Assembly (NCBI RefSeq): GCF_052116145.1
Contig: NZ_JBQKLQ010000010.1
Location: 1-62,891, forward strand
Length of the DNA: 62,891 bases
Source of the DNA: Fundicoccus sp052116145
GTDB lineage: Bacteria; Bacillota; Bacilli; Lactobacillales; Aerococcaceae
Reading direction: 5' to 3'
Every line of letters begins with the position of its first letter. Position 1 is the first letter of the stretch. Made by a program: the position numbers and the translations under genes. This document shows, piece by piece, positions 34,706 through 43,326 of this stretch. The notes under the pieces were generated by a model. The model was not told the DNA's origin, made no database searches, and saw only the letters and a program-made list of their open reading frames with translations.

Positions 34706-35514
34706 TCAAATAGCGCCTCCTCATTTAAATAGGTATCTGGCAGTTCAACTCCACGCTGAATTAAAGCTTGTTTTAATTTTTGCGCAAATGGAACATCTAG
34801 TCCCATAGTGACTAAATCATCACCTAATGCAAAAATATTCGCCGGAGTATCACGGTTCATTATTTTCCCTTGATTCATCACAAAGATTCGGTCAGCATAA
34901 CTTGCTTCATCAATATCATGAGTAATAGAAATCACTGTTAAATTAAACTCTTTTTTTAGTTCTCTAATGGCAGCTATCACTTCTCGACGACCTAATGGGT
35001 CAAGCATAGCAGTTGCTTCATCAAGAATAACTACATCTGGACGTAAGGCAATAACACTCGCTAGTGCTACCCTTTGCTTTTGACCACCAGATAAACGGGC
35101 TGGTTCATGTTCACGGAAATTTGAAATACGGACTTGTTCTAATGCGTCTTCAATACGTGTTAACATTTCTTCACGAGGGATGCCATTGTTTTCCAAACCA
35201 AACGCAATATCATCTTCAACCGTTGCTCCGACAAATTGATTATCCGGATTTTGGAAAACCATTCCTACAGCACGACGAGCGTCCCAAACAGTTTCTTCAT
35301 TTAAAAGTTCTCCGTTAATATGGACTTGACCTTCATAAGGTACTAATAAGCCATTGATAATCTTGGCTAATGTCGACTTCCCTGATCCATTCGGTCCTAT
35401 GATCGCTATCCATTCACCTTTCTTAATTTCCAATGAGACATCTTGTAAAGCGTCCGTTTCATTGTTCGGATACTGAAAGGATATATTATTTAATGCAATG
35501 ATTGGTTGAGACAT
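34675..35514 (-). CDS. ecfA1: ECF transporter ATPase EcfA1
   Basis: A 279-residue ATPase with Walker A GPNGSGKST, signature LSGGQKQRVALA and Walker B VVILDEATAMLDP, the EcfA1-specific form. It dimerises with EcfA2 to energise vitamin uptake. ATG 35514 follows GGGAG by 8 bases and gives MSQPIIALNNISF; an in-frame GTG at 35523 abuts the binding site. First gene of ecfA1-ecfA2-ecfT-truA, downstream of the alpha operon. Confidence 0.94.
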   Translation of the reverse strand: MSQPIIALNNISFQYPNNETDALQDVSLEIKKGEWIAIIGPNGSGKSTLAKIINGLLVPYEGQVHINGELLNEETVWDARRAVGMVFQNPDNQFVGATVEDDIAFGLENNGIPREEMLTRIEDALEQVRISNFREHEPARLSGGQKQRVALASVIALRPDVVILDEATAMLDPLGRREVIAAIRELKKEFNLTVISITHDIDEASYADRIFVMNQGKIMNRDTPANIFALGDDLVTMGLDVPFAQKLKQALIQRGVELPDTYLNEEALFEWLIKSYLIK

Positions 35515-35665
35515 TCCATCCACTCCCTATCTCTAATTATTGGTTCACAGAATATGTAAAAATAAACCTTCGCTAAATACTAGTGGTTTTCTTTCATACT
35601 TAAAGTGTCATTCAATCTTTCGTCCTTGTCAAACAACAAATATAAAGAATCACATTTTAAGTATA

Positions 35666-35765
35666 AAAAAAACACTTAAACGATGAATAGCACGTGATTG
35701 AGACCAACTATAAAAATTGACCTCAATCATTGAATAATAGTGATTTTAACTGATTATTCGTGCTA
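35666..35765 (-). ncRNA. three-way-junction RNA fold after rplQ
   Basis: Nested inverted repeats: TAGCAC (35688-35693) with GTGCTA (35760-35765) enclose two hairpins, GATTGAG (35696-35702)/CTCAATC (35722-35728) and GAATAAT (35732-35738)/ATTATTC (35753-35759). On the minus strand this fold is followed by a T8 run (35666-35673) flanked by TTTAAGT/ACTTAAA. It may be an elaborate terminator of the alpha operon, a leader of ecfA1 or a small RNA. The remaining bases of the 35515-35837 gap show nothing else. Confidence 0.5.
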
Positions 35766-35837
35766 TAGAGCTAGACTAATAAACAATATTTATTAATCGT
35801 AACACTCTCCATCATAAAAGTGAATCACATAGAGCAA

Positions 35838-36218
35838 TTATACTAACTCTAAGATTACCATTGGTGCAGCGTCTCCACGTCTAGGTCCTTTTTTAAGGAT
35901 GCGTGTATAACCACCATTACGGTTCTCATAGCGTGTTGCGTAAGTATCGAATAAACGATCTAGAACACGTTCGATTACTACCTTATCATCTTCAATTCTA
36001 GCGTCAGCAATTTCATTGCGTAAGAAAGCTGCTGCAGCACGACGTGATGATAAATCGCCTTTTTTAGCCAAAGTAATCATTTTATCAACTGTTTTACGAA
36101 CTTCTTTAGCGCGAGCTTCAGTTGTTTCGATACGTTCGTTAATGATAACGTCAGTTGTTAAATCGCGTAATAATGCTTTACGTTGCGCACTTTTACGTCC
36201 TAATTTACGGTATGCCAT
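35838..36218 (-). CDS. rplQ: 50S ribosomal protein L17
   Basis: A 126-residue L17 with MAYRKLGRKSAQRKALLRDL and the C-terminal GGYTRILKKGPRRGDAAPM signature. It binds 23S rRNA at the base of the large subunit. Last gene of the S10-spc-alpha cluster, 34 bases after rpoA. Confidence 0.98.
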   Translation of the reverse strand: MAYRKLGRKSAQRKALLRDLTTDVIINERIETTEARAKEVRKTVDKMITLAKKGDLSSRRAAAAFLRNEIADARIEDDKVVIERVLDRLFDTYATRYENRNGGYTRILKKGPRRGDAAPMVILELV

Positions 36219-36252
36219 TAAAATTTTCCTCCTTTTCTAACAAATGAAAAGT

Positions 36253-37197
36253 TTAGTCTTCTTCACGTAAACCTAACTCTAGACTAGCTAACTTATTCTT
36301 AACTTCTTCAAGTGATTTACGTCCGAGGTTACGTACTTTCATCATTTCAGACTCAGTCTTATTCGTTAATTCTTGGATAGTATTAATACCAGCACGTTTT
36401 AAACAATTGTATGAACGAACAGATAAATCTAATTCTTCAATTGTCATGACTAGCATTTTTTCTTTTTCTGCTTCTTCTTTTTCAACCATGATTTCAGCTT
36501 GACGTGCTTCATCACTTAAGTTCACAAAGATATTTAAATGTTCAGTTAAGATTTTAGCAGCTAAACTTAATGATTTCTCAGGACTGATTGAACCGTCTGT
36601 CCAGATATCCATTGTAAGTTTATCGTAAACATTTTTCTGTCCGATGCGTGTATTCTCAACTTGATAATTTACTTTATGAACAGGTGTATAGATAGAGTCA
36701 ATTGGTAAGACTCCAATAGGCATATCTTCACGTTTATTATGTTCTCCACGAACATAGCCACGTCCATTTGATACATTTAATTGAATATCTAATTGTGCAC
36801 CTTCAGCTAAAGTACAAATATATAAATCTGGATTTAGAATCTGTACTTCATTATCATGAATGATGTCTGCAGCGGTAACAGTTTTGGGACCAGTAACATT
36901 TAATTCGATTACTTTGTCTTCTTGAGTGTGAAGTTTCAATGCAAGTTCTTTCAAATGTAAGATGATTGTTGGGACATCCTCAACCACACCTTTTACAGTT
37001 GCAAATTCATGCAACACTCCATCAATCTGAATGCTAGTAACAGCAGATCCAGGCAAAGAAGATAATAAAATACGACGTAATGAGTTTCCAAGGGTTGTGC
37101 CATAACCACGCTCTAGTGGTTCAATGACGATTTTTCCATATTTGGAATCGTCACTGACTTCAATCGTTCTAATTTCTGGTTTTTCAATTTCGATCAT
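36253..37197 (-). CDS. rpoA: RNA polymerase alpha subunit
   Basis: A 314-residue alpha subunit. The N-terminal domain (EPLERGYGTTLGNSLRRILL) drives dimerisation and core assembly. The C-terminal domain (EELDLSVRSYNCLKRAGI, LTNKTESEMMKVRNLGRKS) contacts UP elements and activators. Length is normal for Firmicutes. It sits between rpsK and rplQ. Confidence 0.98.
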   Translation of the reverse strand: MIEIEKPEIRTIEVSDDSKYGKIVIEPLERGYGTTLGNSLRRILLSSLPGSAVTSIQIDGVLHEFATVKGVVEDVPTIILHLKELALKLHTQEDKVIELNVTGPKTVTAADIIHDNEVQILNPDLYICTLAEGAQLDIQLNVSNGRGYVRGEHNKREDMPIGVLPIDSIYTPVHKVNYQVENTRIGQKNVYDKLTMDIWTDGSISPEKSLSLAAKILTEHLNIFVNLSDEARQAEIMVEKEEAEKEKMLVMTIEELDLSVRSYNCLKRAGINTIQELTNKTESEMMKVRNLGRKSLEEVKNKLASLELGLREED

Positions 37198-37281
37198 TGA
37201 TTATTCTGCCCCTTTCAAAACGTTATGTTTCAATGATAATTTAGATGCATAATATGTAGACAAACAATGTCACAATTATCA

Positions 37282-37674
37282 TTAGACACGGCGACGTTTT
37301 GGTGGACGACAACCGTTGTGTGGAATTGGTGTTACGTCACGAATTGCAGTTACTTCTAGACCAGTAGCTTGTAAAGAGCGGATTGCAGATTCACGACCTG
37401 AACCAGGACCTTTTACAGTAACTTCTAGTGTTTTCATGCCATGTTCCATTGCTCCTTTAGCAGCAACTTCTGATGCCATTTGAGCAGCAAATGGTGTAGA
37501 TTTTTTTGATCCACGGAATCCTAAAGATCCAGCTGATGACCATGAAATCGCGTTACCATTTACATCTGTAATCATAACGATTGTGTTGTTAAAAGTAGAG
37601 CGAATATGTGCAATACCTTTTTCAACATTTTTTCTTACACGACGGCGTCTACGTGTTTGTTGTTTTTTTGCCAT
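37282..37674 (-). CDS. rpsK: 30S ribosomal protein S11
   Basis: A 130-residue S11 with basic RRRRRVRKN start, HIRSTFNNTIVMITD and GPGSGRESAIRSL signatures. It contacts the platform and mRNA exit region. ATG 37674 (MAKKQQ) follows GGAGG; an in-frame upstream start in the spacer is unlikely. 35 bases after rpsM. Confidence 0.97.
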   Translation of the reverse strand: MAKKQQTRRRRRVRKNVEKGIAHIRSTFNNTIVMITDVNGNAISWSSAGSLGFRGSKKSTPFAAQMASEVAAKGAMEHGMKTLEVTVKGPGSGRESAIRSLQATGLEVTAIRDVTPIPHNGCRPPKRRRV

Positions 37675-37709
37675 GAAGTTTTTTACCTCCTTCATCTAAG
37701 TTATGTTAA

Positions 37710-38072
37710 TTATTTTTTACCAGTGATTGATTTTTTAGGTCCTTTACGAGTACGGGCGTTGTTTTTAGTGTTCTGTCCACGTACAGGTAAATTACGACGG
37801 TGACGGTTTCCACGGTAAGAACCGATTTCTTGTAGACGTTTAATGTTTAAGCTTACTTCACGTCTTAAGTCACCTTCGACTTTTAATGCATCAATGATAC
37901 CACGGACACGATCTAACTCATCGTTAGTCAAATCTTTCACACGAGTGTCTTCTGACACGTTAGCTTCAGCTAAGATGTTTTGAGCAGTTGTGCTTCCGAT
38001 TCCGAAAATATATGTTAATGCAATAACTACGCGTTTTTCACGCGGAATATCTATTCCAGCAATACGAGCCAT
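37710..38072 (-). CDS. rpsM: 30S ribosomal protein S13
   Basis: A 120-residue S13: MARIAGIDIPREKRVVIALTYI start, GIGSTTAQNIL helix-two-turns-helix, and basic tail RGQNTKNNARTRKGP that reaches the P-site tRNA. 28 bases after rpmJ. Confidence 0.97.
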   Translation of the reverse strand: MARIAGIDIPREKRVVIALTYIFGIGSTTAQNILAEANVSEDTRVKDLTNDELDRVRGIIDALKVEGDLRREVSLNIKRLQEIGSYRGNRHRRNLPVRGQNTKNNARTRKGPKKSITGKK

Positions 38073-38100
38073 ATATCTGTTTGCCTCCTTATCTTACTTA

Positions 38101-38214
38101 TTAACCTTGACGTTGTTTATGTTTCGGGTTTTCACAAATGACCATTACTCGTCCGTTACGGCGAATAATTTTACATTTCTCACAAATTGGTTTTACTGAT
38201 GCTCTAACTTTCAA
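38101..38214 (-). CDS. rpmJ: 50S ribosomal protein L36
   Basis: A 37-residue L36 read directly from the sequence: KVRASVKPICEKCKIIRRN, then a segment ending ICENPKHKQRQG. The zinc ligands Cys, Cys, Cys and His are all present (ICEKC, VICENPKH). The start codon is TTG (38212-38214), with AAGGAGG about 8 bases upstream, unlike its ATG-started neighbours. 33 bases after infA. Confidence 0.93.
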   Translation of the reverse strand: MKVRASVKPICEKCKIIRRNGRVMVICENPKHKQRQG

Positions 38215-38247
38215 CTATGTCCCTCCTTAACTACTTGGCGGATGGTC

Positions 38248-38466
38248 TTATTTAAAGCGGTATGTAATTCGTCCACGCGATAAATCATAAGGAGACAATT
38301 CAATTGTTACCTTATCACCTGGTAGAATACGAATGTAGTTCATTCTAATCTTACCTGAAACGTGAGCTAAAATTTCATGCCCGTTTTCTAATTCAACCTT
38401 AAACATTGCATTTGGTAAAGTTTCAATGACTGTACCTTCTACTTCGATAACATCATCTTTAGCCAT
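38248..38466 (-). CDS. infA: translation initiation factor IF-1
   Basis: A 72-residue OB-fold protein with VEGTVIETLPNAMFKVEL, HVSGKIRMNYIRILPGD and the terminal GRITYRFK. It binds the ribosomal A site during initiation. 60 bases after adk. Confidence 0.98.
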   Translation of the reverse strand: MAKDDVIEVEGTVIETLPNAMFKVELENGHEILAHVSGKIRMNYIRILPGDKVTIELSPYDLSRGRITYRFK

Positions 38467-38526
38467 TATTACTTCCTCCTTTTAACAATCTTTTTACTGA
38501 TATACAAAACAAGTGACGAAATAAAT

Positions 38527-39177
38527 CTATTTCTCTAATATTGTACGAATCTCACGGTAAACTTCCTCAATTGATTGTTCACCATTGATTTTGTGTAATA
38601 GACCGCGTTGGTTGTAATAATCAAGTATAGGTCGAATTGATTCCATTTGAAGATTAATTCGATGTGCTACTCTTTCAGGTTTATCGTCTTCTCTTTGATA
38701 GAAATCATGTGACCCGCAGTTATCGCAAACACCATCCTCGGTAGGAGGATTGTAAATTTTATGATAAGTCGCGCCACACTCTCTACAAATGATACGTCCA
38801 CTTAAACGAGCTTTTAAGACATCAGGATCAACATCAATTAGAATAACTGCATCGATTTGAGTATCTAAAGTATTCAAGTTTTCTTCTAATGCTTCAGCTT
38901 GCACTTTAGTACGAGGATACCCGTCTAACATGAAGCCTGTCGCTTTAACATCAGCCTGTGCTAATCTTTCGCGAACTAAACCATTAGTTACGTCATCTGG
39001 AACTAGATCACCACGGTCTGTGAATGATTTAGCTTCTAATCCAAGAGGTGTTTCATCTTTGATTGCTTGTCTGAAAATATCACCAGTTGAAATATGAACG
39101 ATATCATAATCTCTAGTAATTTGTTCACTTTGAGTACCTTTACCTGCACCCGGCAATCCCATTAATAATATATTCAT
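38527..39177 (-). CDS. adk: adenylate kinase
   Basis: A 216-residue enzyme interconverting AMP + ATP and 2 ADP. P-loop GLPGAGKGTQ, AMP site DGYPRT, and a long LID with four zinc-binding cysteines (CRECG and CDNCG), typical of Gram-positive forms. In the spc region between secY and infA. It links the ADP made by the PPK2 encoded elsewhere in the window to the ATP pool. Confidence 0.97.
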   Translation of the reverse strand: MNILLMGLPGAGKGTQSEQITRDYDIVHISTGDIFRQAIKDETPLGLEAKSFTDRGDLVPDDVTNGLVRERLAQADVKATGFMLDGYPRTKVQAEALEENLNTLDTQIDAVILIDVDPDVLKARLSGRIICRECGATYHKIYNPPTEDGVCDNCGSHDFYQREDDKPERVAHRINLQMESIRPILDYYNQRGLLHKINGEQSIEEVYREIRTILEK

Positions 39178-39206
39178 CTTTATCTTCCTTCGTTTTTTAA
39201 TACGTT

Positions 39207-40499
39207 TTATTCTTGAAGAAATCCTTGGTAACGACGTTTTACCATTCGACCTTCAATTTGTTTAGCTGTTTCAATTGCTACTCCAACAACGATTAATAAA
39301 CTTGTACCACTAAGTGATATTTGCATTGGTACGTTCCATATAAAACCAATTGCAATTGGCATTACCGCGATAAACGTTAAGTAAAATGCACCAACACCAC
39401 TTAACCGATTGATAAGATTTGTAATATACAATTCTGTATCATGTCCAGGTCTCACGCTTGGTATATAAGCGCTTTGTTTCTGAAGGTTTTCAGCAACTTT
39501 CTCTGGATTGACTTGTACTAGAGCATAGAAATATGCAAAAGCAATAATTAAAATTGTATAGAAAATAGCACCAAGTGGGTGTTGAAGACTAAATAAATTT
39601 ACAATAAATTGCATCCAAGTACTATTTGGATCTGTATCCATAAATCCAAGAATAGTTTCAGGTGTTGTAATAAATGACGATGCAAAAATTACAGGAATAA
39701 CCCCAGCGGAATTAATTTTTAAAGGTAAATGAGCAGTATGGCTTGCGCCAGATACTTTTTTCGAGTGATGAATCGGAATACGTCTTTGTGCTCTTTCCAT
39801 TAAAACAACAATTACAATCAGCACAACAATTACTAAGATCACTGCTAATAAAATTAGAATGTTCATTCCTAATTGATCGCCTGCATTCACAATGCTTGTA
39901 GAAACATAACTGTAAATTTCTTTTGGAACTTCTGCAACAATCCCTGCGAAAATTAACATTGAAACACCATTTCCAATTCCGTTACGAGTGATTTGCTCAC
40001 CTAACCAAATTAAGAACATTGTTCCAGCTGTTAATACTAAGGCAATTGTAAGATAAGTTGCCACGCTTGGGTTTCTCACTAAGCCTAAACCTGATAATTG
40101 GTTAAATCCGACTGAAATTCCCACCGATTGTACAAATCCTAAGACAATAGCTGTGTAAGTAGTCGTTTGATTTAACTTACGACGACCTACCTCACCTTGT
40201 TTTGCCCATTCGGTCAACTTAGGAATAATATCCATCTGTAACAATTGAATGATAATTGAAGCCGTAATGTAAGGCGAGACACCCATCGCAAAAATAGAGT
40301 ATCTTTGTAACGCCCCACCGCCGAAAGTATTCAATAGTCCAGCCAAACCACCATCGGTAAGCGACTGTATTTCTGCTGCATTCACACCAGGAACTGGAAT
40401 ATGAGACCCAAGCCGAAAGACTGCAAGAATAAATAATGTAAACAATATTCTTTGACGTATATCCTTAATGGTGAAGGCATTCTTCAAAAATGAAAACAT
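39207..40499 (-). CDS. secY: preprotein translocase subunit SecY
   Basis: A 430-residue channel with ten hydrophobic segments. HIPVPGVN, GGGALQRYSIFAMGVSPYI, RRIPIHHSKK and the C-terminal ERQIEG-like segment (AKQIEGRMVKRRYQG) are conserved. It forms the SecYEG pore. Its ATG shares one base with the rplO stop (TAATG). Confidence 0.98.
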   Translation of the reverse strand: MFSFLKNAFTIKDIRQRILFTLFILAVFRLGSHIPVPGVNAAEIQSLTDGGLAGLLNTFGGGALQRYSIFAMGVSPYITASIIIQLLQMDIIPKLTEWAKQGEVGRRKLNQTTTYTAIVLGFVQSVGISVGFNQLSGLGLVRNPSVATYLTIALVLTAGTMFLIWLGEQITRNGIGNGVSMLIFAGIVAEVPKEIYSYVSTSIVNAGDQLGMNILILLAVILVIVVLIVIVVLMERAQRRIPIHHSKKVSGASHTAHLPLKINSAGVIPVIFASSFITTPETILGFMDTDPNSTWMQFIVNLFSLQHPLGAIFYTILIIAFAYFYALVQVNPEKVAENLQKQSAYIPSVRPGHDTELYITNLINRLSGVGAFYLTFIAVMPIAIGFIWNVPMQISLSGTSLLIVVGVAIETAKQIEGRMVKRRYQGFLQE

Positions 40500-40939
40500 T
40501 AAATCACCTCGATTGATCCACCAGCTGCAGTAATTGCTTCTTCTGCTGCTTTGGAGAATTTAGCTGCTTGTACAGTTAATTTTCGTTCCAGTTGTCCCTC
40601 ACCTAAAATTTTAATACCTGATAATTCATTTTTTACGATTCCAGCTTCGATTAATAGAGCTGGGTTTACTGTTGTACCATCTTCAAAACGGTTTAAAGTT
40701 TCTAAGTTAACAACAGCATAGTCTTTACGGTTAACATTGTTGAATCCACGTTTTGGAATACGTCTGAACAATGCTGTTTGTCCACCTTCGAATCCTAAAC
40801 GCACTCCACCACCTGAACGTTGTTTTTGTCCTTTTGATCCACGTCCAGCTGTTTTCCCGTTACCAGAACCTTGACCACGACCTACACGGTTACGTTCTTG
40901 TCTAGATCCTTCTGCTGGTTTTAATGTATGAAGTTTCAT
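40499..40939 (-). CDS. rplO: 50S ribosomal protein L15
   Basis: A 146-residue L15 with the Gly-rich, basic N-terminus (GRGQGSGNGKTAGRGSKGQ) that threads through 23S rRNA and the GFEGGQTALFRRIPKRGF signature. 33 bases after the damaged rpmD, overlapping secY by one base. Confidence 0.98.
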   Translation of the reverse strand: MKLHTLKPAEGSRQERNRVGRGQGSGNGKTAGRGSKGQKQRSGGGVRLGFEGGQTALFRRIPKRGFNNVNRKDYAVVNLETLNRFEDGTTVNPALLIEAGIVKNELSGIKILGEGQLERKLTVQAAKFSKAAEEAITAAGGSIEVI

Positions 40940-40972
40940 TAATTGGCACCTCCTTATACTAGTCTACAGTAA

Positions 40973-41153
40973 TTACGCTTCTTTTACTTCTACTAAGTGA
41001 CTGATTGTTTGAACCATACCACGAATCGCTTCGTTATCAGGTTTAACAACTGCTTTATGCAATTTAGTTAAGCCTAATGCTTTAGCTGTATCGACTTGGT
41101 TTTGAGGACGTCCAATCAAGCTACGCTTTAAAGTGATTTCTAAGTTTGCCATT
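40973..41153 (-). pseudogene. rpmD: 50S ribosomal protein L30, frameshifted
   Basis: The frame from ATG 41153 gives MANLEITLKRSLIGRPQ, a normal L30 start. An A5 run (plus-strand T5 around 41100-41104) then shifts it into PSRYS and stop. One A fewer restores NQVDTAKALGLTKLHKAV through to SHLVEVKEA and TAA at 40973. The region is 181 bases instead of 180 (59 codons plus stop). Position between rpsE and rplO and AAGGAGG upstream confirm identity. Either a homopolymer sequencing error or a real mutation in a ribosomal protein that some bacteria can lose. Confidence 0.85.
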
Positions 41154-41165
41154 GTACAGTCCTCC

Positions 41166-41669
41166 TTATCCTAATAGTTCTTCAACAGTTTTGCCACGTA
41201 GTGCAGCAACTTCTTCGACAACTTTTAATTGTTCTAAACCTTTAACAGTTGCACGAATCATGTTGATTGGGGTATTTGACCCTAATGATTTACTTGTTAT
41301 ATCAGCAACGCCCGCTAATTCCATAACGGCACGAACTGGACCACCTGCAGCAACTCCCGAACCGGCAGTAGCTGGTTTTAATAACACACGTCCACCACAG
41401 AATTCTCCGATAGTTTCATGTGGAATTGTAGTACCTGACATTGGTACAGCGATTAAGTTTTTCTTAGCAGATTCTACAGCTTTACGAATTGCTTCTGGTA
41501 CTTCTTGTGCTTTACCTGTACCAAAACCAACGTGACCATTTTTGTCACCAACTACGACTAAAGCAGAGAAACGTAAACGACGTCCACCCTTTACTACTTT
41601 AGTAACACGGTTGATCGCAACTACACGCTCTTCGATTTCTCCTAGATTATCTGGATTGATAAATACCAT
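41166..41669 (-). CDS. rpsE: 30S ribosomal protein S5
   Basis: A 167-residue S5 with the double-stranded-RNA-like N-terminal fold (ERVVAINRVTKVVKGGRRL, GDKNGHVGFGTGKAQEVPEA) and GSGVAAGGPVRAVMELAG. It contributes to decoding accuracy. 20 bases after rplR. Confidence 0.98.
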   Translation of the reverse strand: MVFINPDNLGEIEERVVAINRVTKVVKGGRRLRFSALVVVGDKNGHVGFGTGKAQEVPEAIRKAVESAKKNLIAVPMSGTTIPHETIGEFCGGRVLLKPATAGSGVAAGGPVRAVMELAGVADITSKSLGSNTPINMIRATVKGLEQLKVVEEVAALRGKTVEELLG

Positions 41670-41689
41670 GAATAGGTGTCCTCCTTTTC

Positions 41690-42046
41690 TTAAAATTCTA
41701 AGCCGTTTTCACGAGCTCCGTCAGCTAAAGCTTTAACACGTCCGTGGAATAAATATCCACCACGGTCAAATACAACTTTCTTGTATCCATTAGCTATAGC
41801 ACGTTCAGCGATTAATTTTCCAACTGCAGTTGATTGCTCAACTTTAGTTCCTTTTTCAATTGCTGAATCATTACTAGAGGCACTTGCAAGCGTCACACCC
41901 GCTACGTCATCAATTAATTGAGCGTAGATGTTAGTATTCGAACGGAATACGTTCAAGCGTGGGCACTCAGCAGTACCAGAGATTTTGTTTCTTACACGAT
42001 TATGTCTTTTTTGACGTAATTTGTTTTTATCTGGTTTAGTAATCAC
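41690..42046 (-). CDS. rplR: 50S ribosomal protein L18
   Basis: A 118-residue L18 with KRHNRVRNKISGTAECPRL and FDRGGYLFHGRVKALADGAR. It binds 5S rRNA together with L5. GTG 42046 gives the usual MITKPDKNKLRQK start and follows AGAGGTG; another in-frame GTG lies at 42055. 60 bases after rplF. Confidence 0.96.
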   Translation of the reverse strand: MITKPDKNKLRQKRHNRVRNKISGTAECPRLNVFRSNTNIYAQLIDDVAGVTLASASSNDSAIEKGTKVEQSTAVGKLIAERAIANGYKKVVFDRGGYLFHGRVKALADGARENGLEF

Positions 42047-42106
42047 AATTGTCACCTCTTTATCTTAATTTTTAATGTATATATATAGGAGATACGATCA
42101 GGTAAA

Positions 42107-42643
42107 TTATTTACCTGTCTTACCTTCTTTACGACGTACTAATTCGTCAACGTAACGAATACCTTTACCTTTATAAGGCTCTGGTGGACGTACCGCACGG
42201 ATATTAGCAGCTAATTCGCCAACTTTTTCTTTGTTGAAACCTTCAACAATGATTTTTGTGTTAGCAGGTACTTCAACAGAAACACCTTCTGAACCTTCGA
42301 ATTCGACCGGATGAGATAGACCAACGCTTAATACAAGTTTTTCTCCTTGTTTTTGAGCACGGTAACCAACACCGATTAATTCTAATTCTTTTTTGAAGCC
42401 TTCAGATACACCAATAACCATGTTATTGACGATAGAACGAGTTGTTCCGTGTAATGAACGGCTAAGTTTAGATTCGTTAGGACGAGTGAATACTACTTCG
42501 TTTTCGTTAACTTCAACTTGGATGTTGTGGTTTAACTCACGAGTTAATTCGCCCTTTGGTCCTTTGACAGTCACTGTATGACCATCGATTTCTACGGTTA
42601 CGCCAGCTGGGATTGTTACAGGTTTTTTACCAATACGACTCAC
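42107..42643 (-). CDS. rplF: 50S ribosomal protein L6
   Basis: A 178-residue L6 with MSRIGKKPVTIPAGV and the C-terminal VRPPEPYKGKGIRYVDE signature. It lies near the factor-binding site. 43 bases after rpsH. Confidence 0.98.
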   Translation of the reverse strand: MSRIGKKPVTIPAGVTVEIDGHTVTVKGPKGELTRELNHNIQVEVNENEVVFTRPNESKLSRSLHGTTRSIVNNMVIGVSEGFKKELELIGVGYRAQKQGEKLVLSVGLSHPVEFEGSEGVSVEVPANTKIIVEGFNKEKVGELAANIRAVRPPEPYKGKGIRYVDELVRRKEGKTGK

Positions 42644-42686
42644 AGGGCTGCACCTCCTTGTTTAATTTTATAATAATTTGGTAGGA

Positions 42687-43085
42687 TTACCAAATGTAAG
42701 CTAATACTTCTCCACCAACGCTTTGTTGACGTGCTTGTTTATCAGTTACAACACCTGTTGATGTTGAGATAATTGCTATACCTAAACCGTTTAACACTTT
42801 AGGTACATCCTCTGATTTAGCATATACACGTAAACCTGGTTTAGAAATACGTTTAATACCAGTGATTACTTTTTCGTTGTTACGACCGTATTTTAAGAAT
42901 ACTTTAATTACGTTTTGTTTGTTATCTTCAGCTACCTCGTAGTTTTTGATGAAACCTTCTTGTTTTAAGATTTCAGCAATCGCTACTTTCGCGTTTGAAG
43001 AAGGAGCAGATACAGTTTTGTGTCCTACGCTGTTTGCGTTACGGATACGTGTTAGGAAATCTGCGATTGGATCTGTCATTACCAT
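42687..43085 (-). CDS. rpsH: 30S ribosomal protein S8
   Basis: A 132-residue S8 with MTDPIADFLTRIRNAN and STSTGVVTDKQARQQSVGGE, which bind helix 21 of 16S rRNA. In many bacteria S8 represses its own operon. 37 bases after rpsZ. Confidence 0.98.
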   Translation of the reverse strand: MVMTDPIADFLTRIRNANSVGHKTVSAPSSNAKVAIAEILKQEGFIKNYEVAEDNKQNVIKVFLKYGRNNEKVITGIKRISKPGLRVYAKSEDVPKVLNGLGIAIISTSTGVVTDKQARQQSVGGEVLAYIW

Positions 43086-43122
43086 TTATGTTTACCTCCT
43101 TAGTTACTAATATTCGTCAAAA

Positions 43123-43308
43123 TTACCAGCTAGCTTTTCTAACGCCAGGAATTTGGCCCTTGTATGCTAACTCACGGAAGCAAATACGGCAAAGTTTGAA
43201 TTTACGGTAAACAGAATGTGGACGACCGCAACGCTCGCATCGTGTATACTCTTGCACTTTGAACTTCGGTGTACGTTTGTTTTTTTCTCTCATCGATGTT
43301 TTAGCCAT
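43123..43308 (-). CDS. rpsZ: 30S ribosomal protein S14 type Z
   Basis: The 61-residue zinc form of S14 with four ligands in RCERCGRPH and LCRICFRELAY. The presence of the zinc form in the spc operon is usual in Firmicutes; a zinc-independent copy would lie elsewhere. 18 bases after rplE. Confidence 0.98.
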   Translation of the reverse strand: MAKTSMREKNKRTPKFKVQEYTRCERCGRPHSVYRKFKLCRICFRELAYKGQIPGVRKASW

Positions 43309-43326
43309 TAATTATTCGCCTCCTTA

